Shown: positions 26,126-41,221, numbered from the stretch's first letter. The stretch is DNA of 64,000 nucleotides from Chondrosia reniformis (GCA_947172415.1 OX359196.1:6821901-6885900), one strand, 5' to 3'. The notes: generated from the sequence alone by a model not told the origin. A program made the numbers and translations.

Positions 26126-26294
26126 AGCTGACATACCCATTTATATGTACACATTATAAAGTATATAAAATGACAATTATTTTCATTATATGTGCACGCA
26201 TGGAGATATTTAAGCTGTTAATGTAGTAACGTTCGTGCATCTAGTTATTGTACTTTATCTTTTATCTTGACTTTGATTGAATCAGTGCCACTTT

Positions 26295-29200
26295 TTATAG
26301 TGAATCCTCTACTTGTACTTGTACGTTTTCAGCAAATGAACACAAATCCTTTTGAGCCACGGTATTACCCTTTTCAGTCACAGCTGGTTGCAGATGTATA
26401 TCTACTCTTTGAAACTGAAGCTGCTGGGAATCCTGATGGCTTTGGTAGCTACATGTTTGCTCTGATACAAAGTTGAAAGAGCTTGGCACTGTCTTACTCT
26501 CCTGAATAGAAGGATTTGATATAATTTGACCAGTTTCTGTTGATCCAATTGTAGATGCCTTCTTTGCAGCAAACCTTTTGGCAAGAGATTGTGAAGTACG
26601 TCTTCCTAGAGTGGTAATCTTTGTAGCTAGTGTACCAGTCCATCCACTGCTACTTGGCTCCAATGAATGTTTACGTCTCTTGCTCTCACAACACAGAATC
26701 CTCTTCCAGACCTTCCTCACTTCAGCTGCTCTCAAGCAGTAGAGAATGAATATGATTAATCCTTGAAATGCTGTCATTATTGTGAATGCCCATTCAAAGA
26801 TTATATGAACAAATGAAGGCAGTCCTGTGGTAGCTAGGAGTCCAATTCCCCATCCCAGTCCAAAGAGTACTGATAGTCCCATGGCAACCCACAGGTTCTC
26901 TTTCAGCTTGCGGTAGTTGGCTTTCTTGCTGCCTTCCTTCTTCAAGTTGGGTCTTAAAGAAAGGGAGACCATTATGACAATGAAGGTGACCCAGTTGAAG
27001 ATGTAGACCAGTCCAAAAGGGATAATCACTCCAAAGTAGAAGGAGTAATCATAAACACGACAGCTAAGTGGAACATTAAGGGATTTGAAATATACATATA
27101 TACAACTATAGGGTTTGTATGTAATACAATACATTTTTGTGTGTACGTATACACAATAAACTTACAAGTTCTGATGAAAGTAGTTCTGATATCTTGAAGC
27201 TAAGGAGAATGCCACTATGAAGGCTGGAACAACTGAAAGTTTAAAATATGAAATGACATATAATGTTAAAATGCCAACTGATGTTGTATTCTTAAATATA
27301 ATCCATCTTACCCCAGCATGTTGCCATGGCAATAGCTATATATTTTTTGATATCAGGTTTGAACACTTGAACCAGTTTTCGATACAGATTGATAGCCTCT
27401 GCAGTCATCCAGAAGAAGGTAGCCAGGAAGAAGTACTGCATTAAAGCTGATATCACAATGCACCACTGCCACACTGCCATTGAGAAGGTGCTGACTATGA
27501 AGGTAGCATACAACCCTGTGAGGGCTACACAGAGATTAATCAGTAATTGTTTGTGGATCCCTTGTCGAAGTGTCCTAAGTGGAAAACATTAAGATAAAAT
27601 ATATGTTATATGTGATGTATGCTTTATATGGCCCCTCCCACAGGAAATATGTGTTATATGTGATGTATGCTTTATATGGCCCCTCCCACAGGAAATATGT
27701 GTTATATGTGATGTATGCTTTATATGGCCCCTCCCACAGGAAATATGTGTTATATGTGATGTATGCTTTATATGGCCCCTCCCACAGGAAATATGTGTTA
27801 TATGTGATGTATGCTTTATATGGCCACTCCCACAGGAAATGATAGTTAATGTGCAGCTGGTTAGACAATTTAATTACTGAATGATGAAAATCTGATTTAA
27901 TTAAATTATTGTTACATACGTATATGTATGTAGTTCAGCAATAGAGAGAGCTGCATGGTGACTTATATACATACCAGTTAGAAATGAAGATATACGTACG
28001 TAGAACTAGTAAGGATGACCTCCTGTCTAGTTGATTGATTGATTGATTAAGTGATTCAATAACTCTCTGTATATATTTAGGTGCATCATTATACTGGGAT
28101 GGATGATGTGCCTAAAGTGTTTAGAGTTGTCATGATGTGTTCAGTTTCTTCAATATGTATACATACAAGGTTTTAGCTTACTTATCTGCTAAATAAGTCA
28201 CTATTGTTAGAATAAGGCAAATGATGGATACACCTGTTCCAATGTATGATACAGCTGTCAGGAACTGGTTCTGCAATGTAAGATTATCAGTCGGTGGTAC
28301 ATCTGGAAAAATATCCTAAGTATAATGTAAAATACCAACAATAGACAGTACAACATGTTTAAATATAACATGAGTATTGGTATTATATATACATATAATA
28401 TATATATAAACAGCTGCAGCATCTGCTATAACATGTTAAAATCTTAATAGTAGTGCTATTGAAAATTTGGGTCATTTTCAGCTGTTTTGAAATATATAGT
28501 ATGCAAATTTGTACCATATCAACTGTTAAACTATACAAGGAATAGCGCTTATAGCTGCTATTTCAGATAAAACATACCAAAAGAATTGCAAAGTTAGTCA
28601 AGTGATCACATTCACAAACAATATAGTTATTTGTTGAATTAATAAGATCACAACCAGAATTGTCCCAAGCACCAAAGGCACCTAAAAACAAAAAAAGAAA
28701 TGTGTATATATAGAATGTCTCCCTTAGCTGAACTTGTATATACTGTATAAATAGTGTACAGGGTTAATGTATTGTTACAAGTAAAATAAAAAAACATTTA
28801 CAAAAATGATGATGTTAGAAGTAGGAAAGGTGCGCCCAAACAAAGAAGTGTATGTTTAAGTTACTAATTAAATTTCAGTATGCAGTGAATATTCATTAAT
28901 TCGCCCCCGGTTAATCCGCCAAACCACTTAAACCGCCACTATTTCTTGAAATGAATTCAAATGTATGGCAGTAGTATATAGCCATTTTTTCTGAACCAAT
29001 TAGAACTTAGTATGGAATTTGATGATAGATAATCTGCCAAATGTCAAGCTGGACATTGCTGCCACACAGAATGCAACTCAGACCTCACTACTTAAATACT
29101 TACACTAATCCTGTATGATTAGCCTTATCACATAATCACTGTCTTGTTCTATTACTTTTTACAGATGTACTATATAGTCACAGGCCTATTTCTGGTTAAC

Positions 29201-32200
29201 TACTTTTTGAACATTGTAGAGCATCGAAACATGTTTTGGCTTTTAGAAAATCGTACATAAATGGCTGCCAATAACCGCGTATAGCCGAAAATCGCTTCGT
29301 TGAGGTGTTGATTGATAATACATTGGATAGGATATTTTTTCTACCATTCCTAAATAGAGAGTACTACCGTACTCTATGATATATATGCATGTATGTCTGT
29401 ACATTTATGTATTTGCGTGCACACATATATACATACATAGATATATATGTACATACAGTACTGTATATACATGTATAAGTATCAATATAACTGTGCATAC
29501 GTACGATCCAAAGAAAAATTCCAAAATGTACACCTTGGAAAATAACCCTAAAGAATGATTTATATATAAATATTCATACGTATATCATATATACAATATA
29601 TATATACATGTAGTTAATGGTCTATATATGTATATAGTGTGAAAAAGATAAAAGGCATAGATGTATGCATGAAAAATAGCAACTAAACATTTTGTTATAC
29701 CTGATCGTTCATTATTCCCAAAGTAATTGTTACAGCCTCCTCCAAATCAGATATTTGTTGTCCATCTCTAATGATAGAAAATGAAACCACTGCACTTCCC
29801 ACTTCTGTTTCATTTGAGAAAAGCGGTGTGTTATTTCTCTGTTGGAACAGTGTGGCATCAGTATACAAGGCGGCTGAGACACGGAGTGCAGTACTGTTGG
29901 GAATGGCTGATCCCGGTAGAGCTATGTTTGCTAATGGAGGCCCCATGTTAGAGTTATTAACAATGCTGTCAGCAATGCTGGACAGGTCTGGTACAAGGGG
30001 TTTCTCCGGATCTACCATTACTGTCTGCACTTGAAGACCAAAGGATTCTCCAACAAACTGTAAAGTCTCATTTCCCTCCAATGGAACATTTTCAGTAACA
30101 GTCTGAAGAATATCTAGTAATCTGAGAGATGAAAGATAAGTGCTTGAGTAGATGTATTAATTTTGTAAAACAGGTTCATAAACACACATATCATCAAAAT
30201 GGGTATTCAGAAAAAGGACACATGCATATATACCTTGATGAGGAATTTGTATTTTGTTGACTTGTTCTAATTGAATCTTGTGGTGCACTAGCCAACTGAT
30301 CTACTGTTCCCAGTATATCTAAGGTCACCTGTAGATTATATATTATATGTATATATATATATTGTATACGTAGCTAGTATATACATGGCTAACCATTAGT
30401 AAATAGTAATTGCACAATCTCTTGTAAATATGCAGTAAATGTACAATTATACATAGTGATAATGTCCTGAATTTTTCACAATATGACATACGTACATATG
30501 TCAATATTAGATGAGCTGGATGAATAGGAGGATATAATGACAAAAACTCAAACTTACTCTCTCATCTTCCTGAATTTCTGAGGTAGGAATAACTTCCAAG
30601 AGATCAGCACTCAAAGCAACATCTTCAGTTCTCAGTTCTTCTGTGTTGTCTGTAATTGTTACTAAAGCACTCGCCAACTGAGCTCCACTATCAATCTGAA
30701 AAATATCAAAGAAAACGGTGTCTTAAAATGTTAACAACTTTCAAGCTTAAAAGCATAACAAAAGACTATTACAAATTAACAAATTGCTCCCATAGATACA
30801 TTTATCCTTTAAATGTCATCATAATGGCAGAGAAATTGAATTATAAAACACCATAAAAAGCACATAAAAGAATATCATTCCTTAAAGCTGCCATTTTACT
30901 GGATATATATATTGGTACACATCCATATGTAAATGCATAATAATTGTGAAGGTATATATAGATATACAATCTTGTATAGATGTGTATATATATACATAAT
31001 AACTATTATGAGTTGCCCAAACTGTGACATATGCAATTTATGGAGGAGAACTTAGCTACCAACATATAGGTCAATATAACCATGGAGACTTTATAAGAAT
31101 AACTATGGTACACATATATGAGGGAGTTTTGTATATAATTTAAATGTTATAAGAAAAATTAAATTAAACTTTTCTTACATTGACAAGTTCACACAAAGCT
31201 CTAGTCACTCCTGTTAAGTTGCAGTTAGAACATTCTGGATCACTCCATATTGCTCCAGTTGCAAAATCTCCTATACATTCTCTTGTGGCTACCAAATCAA
31301 GATCTTCAAATGTTGTGGAGCTAATACCACACGGACATGGCTGCCTGGATTCCCCACCTATCTCAGTCTCTGGCCAATAAACACCACCAATGTTTCCACA
31401 CAGAGCCTCTTCAGCTGGACAACCATCTACATGTATGTATACAGTACATATATGTATCTATCTACCTACGTACCTATACCTACGTATATACATATAACAA
31501 TACCACATGAGTACGTATTTACATATGTAACACAGAGTGACTTGCATGGACGTACAACTGGCCTTTCACGAAAATTTTGGTGAAGTGCTTTATAATATAG
31601 CATACTTTATAGGATTAAAGTACTCAATCCGTCCACTTTATGGACAACCATCTATATGTATATATACATATACATACTGTATGTATCTATCTACCTACAT
31701 ACATGTCTTGAACATAAACTTACCAAATCTAACTATTTGAGACACTTGAAATGGTTGGTTGATGACTTGAGATGCTTCCTGAACGACCTCTCGCAGCGGT
31801 TCCACCAGTAGAGTGGACAACTGGAGGATTTCCGTGGACTGATCTGTGTCAGTGACAGTGGTCACTAGAAGAACATTATCGGAAGCATCAGGTGGAGAAG
31901 AAACACTTATTATCTCTGATGTCAGAGTACCATTGCCACTCTGAAGTGTAAGCTCCATACCAGATAAGAGGGCATTGACCTGAGATTAAGATGTATAATC
32001 AAGCTAAATAGCTGCATGTACATACATATATGTATATACTTGTATACATACGTACGTATAAATATGTACACACACATACTTTACATAGTGTATATATACC
32101 ATGTACTATTATATACATAATATTTTACAGTACCCACTTCTTCTATAAAACTACTGTTTTCATTTTGCTGTCTTCTCCTTCTACTGGACAAGTCAACAGT

Positions 32201-35200
32201 TACTGCCTGCTGAATAAGTCCTTCAAATATAAAGTATATATACGTATGTATATACGTACTGTACATACACATTCCATATTGATATGTACGTACCTTTAAT
32301 CAAGATTGATGCAGTATTTGAATCAACTATTTTACTAAATGCTATACTGGTGGCTCTGCAGTGGTAAAATCCTCTGTCATTTGGTTGTACAGAATTGATT
32401 GTATACACTTGACCAAACACATCTAATGGCTTATCATCTTTGTACCACCGAATAAGTGGTTCAGGGTTGCCCATTGTCATACAAGATAGAGTTACTAAAC
32501 TAAACAGTGCTACATCTTTGTCTTCTGGACCTTGAGTGATTTCAGGTGGTGTGTTTACGGTGACCTCTATAATGAAATCAAAATTAATATGATTTCCTTG
32601 AATAATCCTATTATTTAGATTATGTGCATATGTACATATGTACATACAAAGAGATGGTGTAAGAAAATTACAAAGTCTATTAGATAATCAGAGTGCAGTA
32701 TAGATCAAAATACAGCCTTGTAAAGTATATGTACAGTACCTCTACAACCTAAAGACACGAGTATAAACATGTTTACCTTCAGAACATGTTTTCCCCGCAT
32801 AGTATCCACTTGAAGAGTCAGTACACATACAAGTAAAGTCATCAATCCCATCAATACAGCGCCCTCCATTTTGACATGGACCAGAATCACAGTTATTAAA
32901 GACTACAATAACATTCCAAAGGTTCACATGATAATGTACACATATGTATCTACATATATACAAATATATGTAAAATATATAGACATACAGTACATCTGTA
33001 CACATTAGGTATAATTCCCTATTTATATTTACTCTATATAGGAATATCATTCTGTGATCTCACCTTTTACCAAAAGGTCAAATTGCCACACATTTTGACC
33101 AATAATGGGAGCCACAACTCCACTCACTGCTCTACAGGAGTACTGTGCAGCATCACTTAACTGCAGTCTGGTAAAATTTAAGGAGCTGGTTCTATTCAAG
33201 ATACCACCACCATTTTCTAAATCAGGGGTGGATGTAACTGTCACGCGTGTTCCATCTCCTTGTAATATAGCTTCATTTCTCAACCATTGTATGGAAGGTT
33301 GAGGTAATCCACTAGCCGTGCATTGGAGAGTGATAGTAGATCCTTCTTCCCTTTCCAGTTGACCATTATGAAAAACAGTATCAACAGCTTCTCTTATAAC
33401 TGAAATAGTTGGTCTCACTGGAAGAGGGTGATTAAAGTATTAAAACAATCTGTAAGTATATATGTATGCCTGTACATAAATATGATGAATTCACATACAC
33501 TTGTATTTCATTTATCAGAACTAGCTGATAAACAGGGACCCAGCCCATTTCCAGTGGGAGGGGCCAGCTTTACCAATTGGCATCTGGCCACCATCATCCA
33601 CAGGACAGCTGTTAATAATCAAAGTGAGAATCAAGTCCAGAAACCTCAAATGCTTAATATATGTTTATACATGCTCTAACTGACCTACTGTATCTACAGT
33701 GAATGTGGGAGATGATGTGTTTCCAATCTCATTCATAGCAACACATGAATATTCTCCAGCATCACTTAAGCTGAAGTTGCTTATCACTAATCTACTTGTT
33801 GCAATTCTGTCCTGAACACTTTCAGATGTACTGATATTTAGGATGGAGCTCTCCTTCATCCAGATTATTGATGGAGGTGGATTGGCAATGGCCTGGCATT
33901 CTACAGTGAGCACTTCTCCCTCAACGACATCACGAATTTCAGAAGGTGTCAACAAGAATGCTGGTGGACCTGGTATTGAATAAATAATTGACATGCAAAG
34001 CAGTTAAACACAATTGACCAGATAGAGAAACTATGTATATGCTCTTTCACATTTTAGTCGAAGACAATATATGCATAAATTCACACATTTACTTCCTACG
34101 TATATAATACATATAGGTATAACCTGTGTACAGTGTATATATATTTGTGTAATATATGTATAAACTATACCCAGTATGGTAATGATAGCTGATGTGCTGT
34201 CTGGACCAAATCTGTTGGAAACTGAACAGTTGTATTCTCCCTCATCACTTCCCCCAACTCCAACAACTGTCAATGTACTGACACTATTGTTACTGACAAT
34301 CTCATACTTGTTAGCAATAGTAGAGATCCTTTCCCCTCTAAATCTCCACACAAACACTGGACTAGGGTCCGCCACTGCAGGACATGTTAAAATGAGACTT
34401 TGACCTTCCACAACAGTTGTGTTCCGCAGAGGAGTGGTTATTTGAGGAGATACTGCATAACAAATGGTTTATGGTTATATATATATATATTGTGGGATTA
34501 AGGTACCGTATATAGTACATATATGTATATAGTTCTATGTTATGAATATTGCAATAAAGCATAACCAATGATATGTAGCTTACCTCCAGTGACCATGAGG
34601 GTAATCTCAGCTGAAGCTGTTCCAACCGCATTGCTAACATTAACACTGTATGTCCCTGCATCTACTCTTCTGGCTCTTTGTATCCTCAATGTGAGTCTGT
34701 CTTCAGAAAACACATAATTATCTCCTTCACCACTTCCTAAGTCAAATGTACCACTACTGCTAGTTATCGTCCACACAATGTCGTCAGGTGAGACTGGAGG
34801 CACAGCTTGTGTGATGGAGAAGGAGAGGACTATGGAATCATCTCTACTAACTGAGACAGATGTTTCGTTATTAGAAACTATCCTTGGTATTTCTGTGAAT
34901 GAAACAGTAAACAGTAATAGATAAAACATGTAGTTTAAATATGATATTACTCTCATTATATACATATACACCTCAGTGAATTTGTAGCTTCATTATACAC
35001 CATAGAAGTGCACATTATGGACATTGAAGCTTAAAGTCCCTGAAATAAGGACACCCCATAACTAGAACATTTAATTTAGACGTTGTTAAAAGTGTCTGGA
35101 TTATAGAGGTTCCACTGTATGTGTTTATATGCAGACAAATCATCTTTCACATATATAGATATATATATGCACACATGCATGCTTAGTGAATTATACACTT

Positions 35201-38200
35201 TACATAATAAATGCATTATACACACATAATACCCCACCCACTCATATGTGAGCAATGAGCCAATGGGTGGAACTACAGTCACACTGTAAATTGTATACAT
35301 TGTAGAATATACCAATTAACTTACTTCTGGATACATTGCTCACTACTCCAGCAAAGCTCCAGCTCCCCAGACCAACACTTGTAGCTGCTCTAACCCTGAT
35401 CGTGCAGTTTGACAGTGAGCTACTGTTACCAGTGATGAATAAGTGAGTGGACATTGTTATGTTATAGTAGATTTCAGTTGACTGGCTGTCTGTGGAATAG
35501 GCTTTGTGAACCTCATAGTATAGTATGATCCCATTGGGTCTGAGAGGTGGTTCCCAGGTAACAAGAAGAGTATCATTATTTATTACCGACAATGACACAT
35601 TTACAGGAGCTGAGGGAACTATATAGTAAAATACCATGTGGATATAATGAAATGGAGATACATAATATCTAAAAACTTTCAAACCTACCATCTTGGAGAG
35701 TTCTGATTTCACTTGTTGAAGAGTTAGATGAGAAATCATGAATGTTTACTGCTATTACTGATATCTTATAAACTGAATATGGCTCCAGTCCACTCAAAGT
35801 GATGGACTCAGTGGGACAATCCAGAGGGTAATAGTCAGAGTACATAGGATGTACTTCATATGTTACATTTGTTGTTTGGTAAAATGTCTCATTAATAAGG
35901 TTTTTAGTAGAGACACCTCGATATGTAACTTCATAAAAGCTAATACCACCAGCAGTTTGTAAAGGACTCTACCATTCTACTTGAAGTGTATTTGCAGTGT
36001 TATTCACAACAGTGACATTGATTGGAGGTGAAGGAGCTATTGAAACAAATCAGAGTCTATATCATACATCCATACATGTCCACAGTTAAGTGTACAAGAT
36101 TATATTTTCTCACCTCCTGCTAGAGTTCTTCCATTAACAGACCTACTGTAACTACTCAAGCCAATGTTATTTACAGCTCTAATGTTGATATAGTAATTCC
36201 AACTTGAATATAAGTTACTCAAGTTAAATGATGTGTTTCCATTAATTGTAATAGTATTGGAGAAGTAACCACGCTGGCAGTTATATATAGAGTAGTAATA
36301 ATAATACGAGGAGCCATATGCATTGCCATAGCAGTATACTTGATAGTGAGTAATGATTCCATTTGACTTGTCAGGTGGTTCCCATGTCAGTAGGAGACTA
36401 GTGTTGCTAATTGATGATATCTTTAGGAAACGTGGAGCTGATGATGGAACTGTAGTACATGCAAACATATACATAATATGTGACATACTGCACATATGTA
36501 CGTACGTATATGTGTAAGCTGCTAATATAATTGCTACTTACCACTTTCAAGTGTTCTACTAAGCACACTTGTATATTTGTCTAATACAGAGACTGATATT
36601 TCATATTCTGAGTATGGTTCCAATGAAGTTATTTTATAAACCATGCTGTTAATGTCAACAGTAGCTTCCATTACATCATAAAATGATCCACTGACTGAGT
36701 TTTCTGAAGATATTCCTCTGTATCTTATTTGATAATATCTTGTATTGTTAATAAGGTCAACCGAAGAGTCCCATTCTACTGTTAAGGATGTTGCAGTCTT
36801 GTCCAAAACAGTTATGTTGAACAAAGGAAAATATCCTGAACAATGTTACCAACAAGAGAGCTTAAAACGTTTATATACTATATATATCTATATGCATCTA
36901 TACATCACCCCATCCATCCATCCATCCACCTAATTATCTATCTACGTATGTCTATAATTGTATTTGACTTACTTTCACTGAACATTAAAGTAACAACTTC
37001 AGATGAGGAATTCCCTTCTCCAACACTTGTCCTAGCAACCACCGTGATTATGTATATTGATAGATAGGTCAAATCTGTTAAGGTTACTTGATTCTTTTTA
37101 GTAATCACTGATTTCACATCTGAACTGTTTGCTGAAGTATTTAAAGTTGTAGTCATATATTCAACCTTGTAGTCAACAATAATTCCATTAGGATTGAGTG
37201 GTAGGTCCCAGAAAACAGATAGCGTAGTGTTATCTATAGCAGTTGCCTTCACATTCACTGGAGGTGATGGAACTATAGGGAAGATATGGCTGTTAACTAT
37301 ATATGTACACATGCAGTCGAGAGAGGCTATAGTAACAGATATAGACATACCATCCTCAAAAGTACTTCTTCTAATGCATGAATAACTGCTGGTATACACT
37401 TCATTCCGTGTAAAAACACAAATTTGATAGTCTGAATATGGTTCTAATCCACTCAGATAAACTGATGTCTCTCTAAAGTTCACACTTAAAGTTACAGAAC
37501 GGTAGAAATTGTTGTCAACTCTATTAGGTGTGAACCGTCCATCATAGTAAACTCCATATTGTATGATAGAACCATGAGGTTGAGGAGGAGGTTGCCATTC
37601 AATCAGCAGAGAGGTAGATGTTTTTATTTGTACTTGAATTGTTTTTGGAGGTAGTGGACCTGGAAAATATACCATACATATAAAATACATCAATGCTAAA
37701 AGTCACATTTAAAGTATGTATAAACTAACGAGTGGTTTGAGATATAAAAGGAGTGAATTCTCCAGGACCAATATTTGTAACAGCTCTTACTCTAAAACTG
37801 TGGGTTGATGATGGAATTAAATTTGTAATGTATACATAGGTACGAATTATAGATATTGATGATATCTGAGAAAATCCATTTTCTTGATCAGTTTCTGCAG
37901 TAGTTTCATTGCCAACATATTGTACTTCATAGTATTGTATAATACCATTTGGTCTAGCTGGTTGAGACCACCAGAGTCCAACTGTACCAGGGACGATATA
38001 AGAAATAGAGCTGTGTAGATTTTGAGGTTCTGAAGGAACTGTATATAAAATAAGCAAAAAGAAGAGAGGATGTAAATATAGATTTAAATATGAACAAAAT
38101 TCAAATGTGGAGGTCCTTGGTGCATGAACATTGTGTTGATCTCCATTTAGGACTAAACTGACAGTTTGATGGTCACGATTTTCTGCTATTTGAAAGCCTA

Positions 38201-40407
38201 TTAGGTCTGATCTCACACAGTCATTCCACCTCATCTTGGGCTTGTATTGTGATTTTTCCTTCTTCTACATAGTCAGCCAAATAGGATTTGCTGTTGTCTC
38301 TGGATTGACCTAACCATTTTAGCACAGTCTAGCTGCTTGCCCATACTACTTGCAGGGGCATAGAGCAGTATGGCCTAGCAACTTTTGTCATTTTCACACC
38401 TTGAACCGATTAATGAAGCAATTGTTGCATAAGCTCAATAGAGTTGGTCACTCTAGCTGTTGACACTTTTATTTGCTCTGAAGGTATTAATGTCACCCTT
38501 AAATTACTACTTCAGAAATTCCTTTAGCAGATCAAGTGAGATGCTACCCTGGGTGTTAGCAAAGCCTCAAAGACAAAGAGCTTCTAAAACATACTTGGGT
38601 TGGTTGTCTACTTAAGGCTGAGCAAGAGGAACTTCCAACTGTGATAGATCCTCATCCAATCACTACATCATGTAGGTCAAGTGCCAAAAGACCATGTTTG
38701 TCCTCTCCTTCATCTTTCTTTAACTGTCCTACCTCACTGATGTGGGATCTTGTACTTTGTAAACAATTACTTGTTTGAGCAAAATCTGGCTTATTTGTTG
38801 AGCTTTCAAAGTCAGCTGAGAAATGTGTGCAAGAATGTCTAATGATGATGGACCTCCTTGGGAGGCACTTCCTTGTTATATTATAAAGTGGCTTGAAAAG
38901 AATTCTGGCAACATCCTTCTCGACTGCATGCAATGACTGAATAACATTTTCAAACCATCCACATGCTGTTTTAAAAATAACTGCCATTGATTATACAAGG
39001 TGTGAAATTGACTTTAGTTGCTAGACCCTATATAAAATTCCTTCATCAAGAGGAAGTATAGGGTCTAGTGGCTAGACTAGTTCCAAGCCAGACTTCAATC
39101 TGGCCCCTTTCCAGATGACTTGCCTGGCATGGGTGACCCTACCAGTAGCTAAGCTATATACCCTCAGTATGACCCACTTGGTTGCATGGAATATGTTACA
39201 TCATCCTCACTATATACAGGAAGGTATATACCCAACCGGTCAGGACATCGCTGTCCATATATCTACGTATATGCTAAAAACTAAATATATATGACTCATG
39301 TTAATTTGGGGAAACAATAGTGTGATTATAAATTTGGTTACATTAAATCTACTTGAGACTTACCTGCTGGTGTGGGTGTGGGTGATGAGGACAATTCATA
39401 TGTTGTTTTAAGTCTTGTAGTCGAAGTGACATCTATGATACATGTCTGACATTCATCAACCGAAGTGTTACTTACAACTATAGATGGAGGTTCTGCAATC
39501 AAAGCTGTTTCAATGTTAGCTCTCTCGGTTGTATCAACTGAAGTTGTATCTATGGGTGTAGATGGAGATTCTGTAATCAAAGTTGTTTCAATGTTAGCTC
39601 TCTTAGATTTATCAACTGAAGTTGTATCTATATGTGTAGATGGAGGTTCTGCAATCAAAGTTGTTTCAATGTTAGCTCTCTCAGATTTATCAACTGAAGT
39701 TGTATCTATGGGTGTAGATGGAGGTTCTGCAATCAAAGTTGTTTCAATGTTAGTTGTCTTGGTTTTATTAACTGAAGTTGTATCTATGGGTGTAGATGGA
39801 GGTTCTGTAATCAAAGTTGTTTCAATGTTAGCTGTCTCGGATTTATCAGCTGAAGTTGTATCTATGGGTGTAGATGGAGGTTCTGTAATCAAAGTTGTTT
39901 CAATGTTAGTTGTCTCAGATTTATCAACTGAAGTTGTATCGTTGAGTGTTGAATTTGCATTGGTGATGCATAATCCTAATGAATGAATTCAAAGAGTAGA
40001 TTATTCTTATAAAACTACTTTTGAACCTAATATATAATAAATTCAGTGGATGTCGGATTAGTAACGATCAAACTTCAAATATCGTCATAACCAAATTTCG
40101 TTCTAAAATTACTACATAATCACTTTTCAAACTTTTCGGGCACACACTGTATCCGAAGATCAAAAAGAAAGCTTATTTTATATTAGTACGTAGGACAGTT
40201 CATAACGAACACGACCAAATTTCGGTTTGAAAAAAACGGGTTTAAGCAATTATTTAACCTTAATTTGGTTTATAACGAACTTTCAGTTACAAAATTTAGG
40301 AAGATCAGTTCTGTACTAATCAATATTATTATTCAATAAATAGAAATGAACACAGACTAACCTAAAGTGAAAAGGAATATAATTTTCCAGCCACAATCCC
40401 TGCCCAT
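26295..40407 (-). CDS. Gene C: adhesion GPCR, near-identical copy of gene B with one in-frame stop
   Basis: Exons: 40407-40362, 39975-39364, 38038-37730, 37659-37351, 37272-36973, 36835-36542, 36449-36114, 36036-35689, 35618-35325, 34892-34584, 34452-34171, 33969-33685, 33417-33064, 32902-32777, 32566-32294, 32220-32138, 31979-31724, 31426-31179, 30695-30558, 30328-30234, 30121-29701, 29547-29505, 28681-28578, 28315-28182, 27574-27312, 27232-27166, 27063-26295. All 27 exon lengths equal those of gene B, giving the same order: signal, Ser/Thr repeats, 7 FN3, Ig, EGF, HormR, GAIN, GPS, 7TM. In exon 8 (FN3-6) the TGG CAG of B is TGG TAG here (35971-35969), stopping the frame at codon 758 of 2365. 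Exon 8 is phase 1-1 and 348 nt, so skipping it would restore the frame. It may be a recent pseudogene, an exon-skipping gene or a sequencing error. Confidence 0.85.
27590..27838. repeat. 48-bp tandem repeat, 5 copies, in gene C
   Basis: Same unit and place as 9902-10104, upstream of exon 25 (starts 27574), but five copies; the last has ggccactccc. Confidence 0.92.
38090..39200 (-). mobile_element. LINE-like relic in intron 2 of gene C
   Basis: Near-identical to 20400-21500, including [12 protein letters not shown] on the minus strand (about 38240-38200). Confidence 0.5.
39465..39975 (-). repeat. Coding minisatellite of gene C (78-bp units)
   Basis: Same 612-nt Ser/Thr repeat exon as gene B, with only scattered differences. 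Confidence 0.88.
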
Positions 40408-41059
40408 TTCTCCCTGAAAATTGTCCACAGCAGTGAAAACTATATATACTGTGCACATATACTCAGCTGAATATATATACTTTAAAGGATCCATAACTAA
40501 CTATATATGTACACATACCTTATACTGTCAGGCATTCTATATATTATATTATTGCTTAACTGACTATACAAATTATGTATAATTGTATAGTGATGTATAT
40601 ATGTATAGGCCTATACATGCTTGCAGCTGTCCACAAATATATACTTTGTGAAACCTGATTGCATTGTAACTTGCACTGTATACCATATACAGTAAGTGTC
40701 GTGAAGTCCAATATACACAATTACAAGCCTACTACATGGGTGACTTGTAATTCACAAAGTATATACATAATAAGTGTAAATAGGCTGTCTGACTACCATG
40801 TATACATGCTCCATATATAGGTATAGCAATCTCAGGTGGAATGGACTGGAACGAACAAATGCTGAACCCGTAACACCCAGTTCACAAGAGGCATGTTGCT
40901 TTATATATAAATAGCTGATAAGCACTCCTACATGAATACATATATCATGTACATGCCATTAGTAATGTTGTGAGCTTTATATATTCCATACATTAACACA
41001 AAGAGAAAACCTTGATGGAATAAAGAATTAGGAGAAACTTGCTTTGTTGACTTCAAGAA

Positions 41060-41221
41060 AGTATTGGAGCGACTACTGTTGCGAGCTAAATAGAGAAGGG
41101 AGAAATGTATTGCTATGCACCCTGGAAGATGGCAGTACCTTCATTCACAAAGAAATTGGCCCCAGTCTGAGCTATTCTCACTGCATGGAAGGAGTGGTGT
41201 TTGACCTCATACAATTTCCAC
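41060..41221 (-). pseudogene. GGH relic: start of last exon, intron and 3' part of exon 6
   Basis: gagcgactactgttgcgagc through tttgacctcatacaatttcc aligns with 51387-51545, spanning the 5' end of GGH exon 7, intron 6 and the 3' part of exon 6. It breaks off at the satellite. It cannot encode an enzyme. Confidence 0.85.

Larger units (their letters stand above)
22718..26294. other. Spacer between gene B start and gene C stop
   Basis: Collinear duplicate of 5698-8619. It holds LINE relic 23520-24240, hairpin 24428-24505, PIK3C3-like relic 24470-24870, hexamer satellite 25248-25572, GGH exon-5 relic 25573-25622 and a dispersed repeat 25886-26125. No intact gene seen. Confidence 0.7.
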
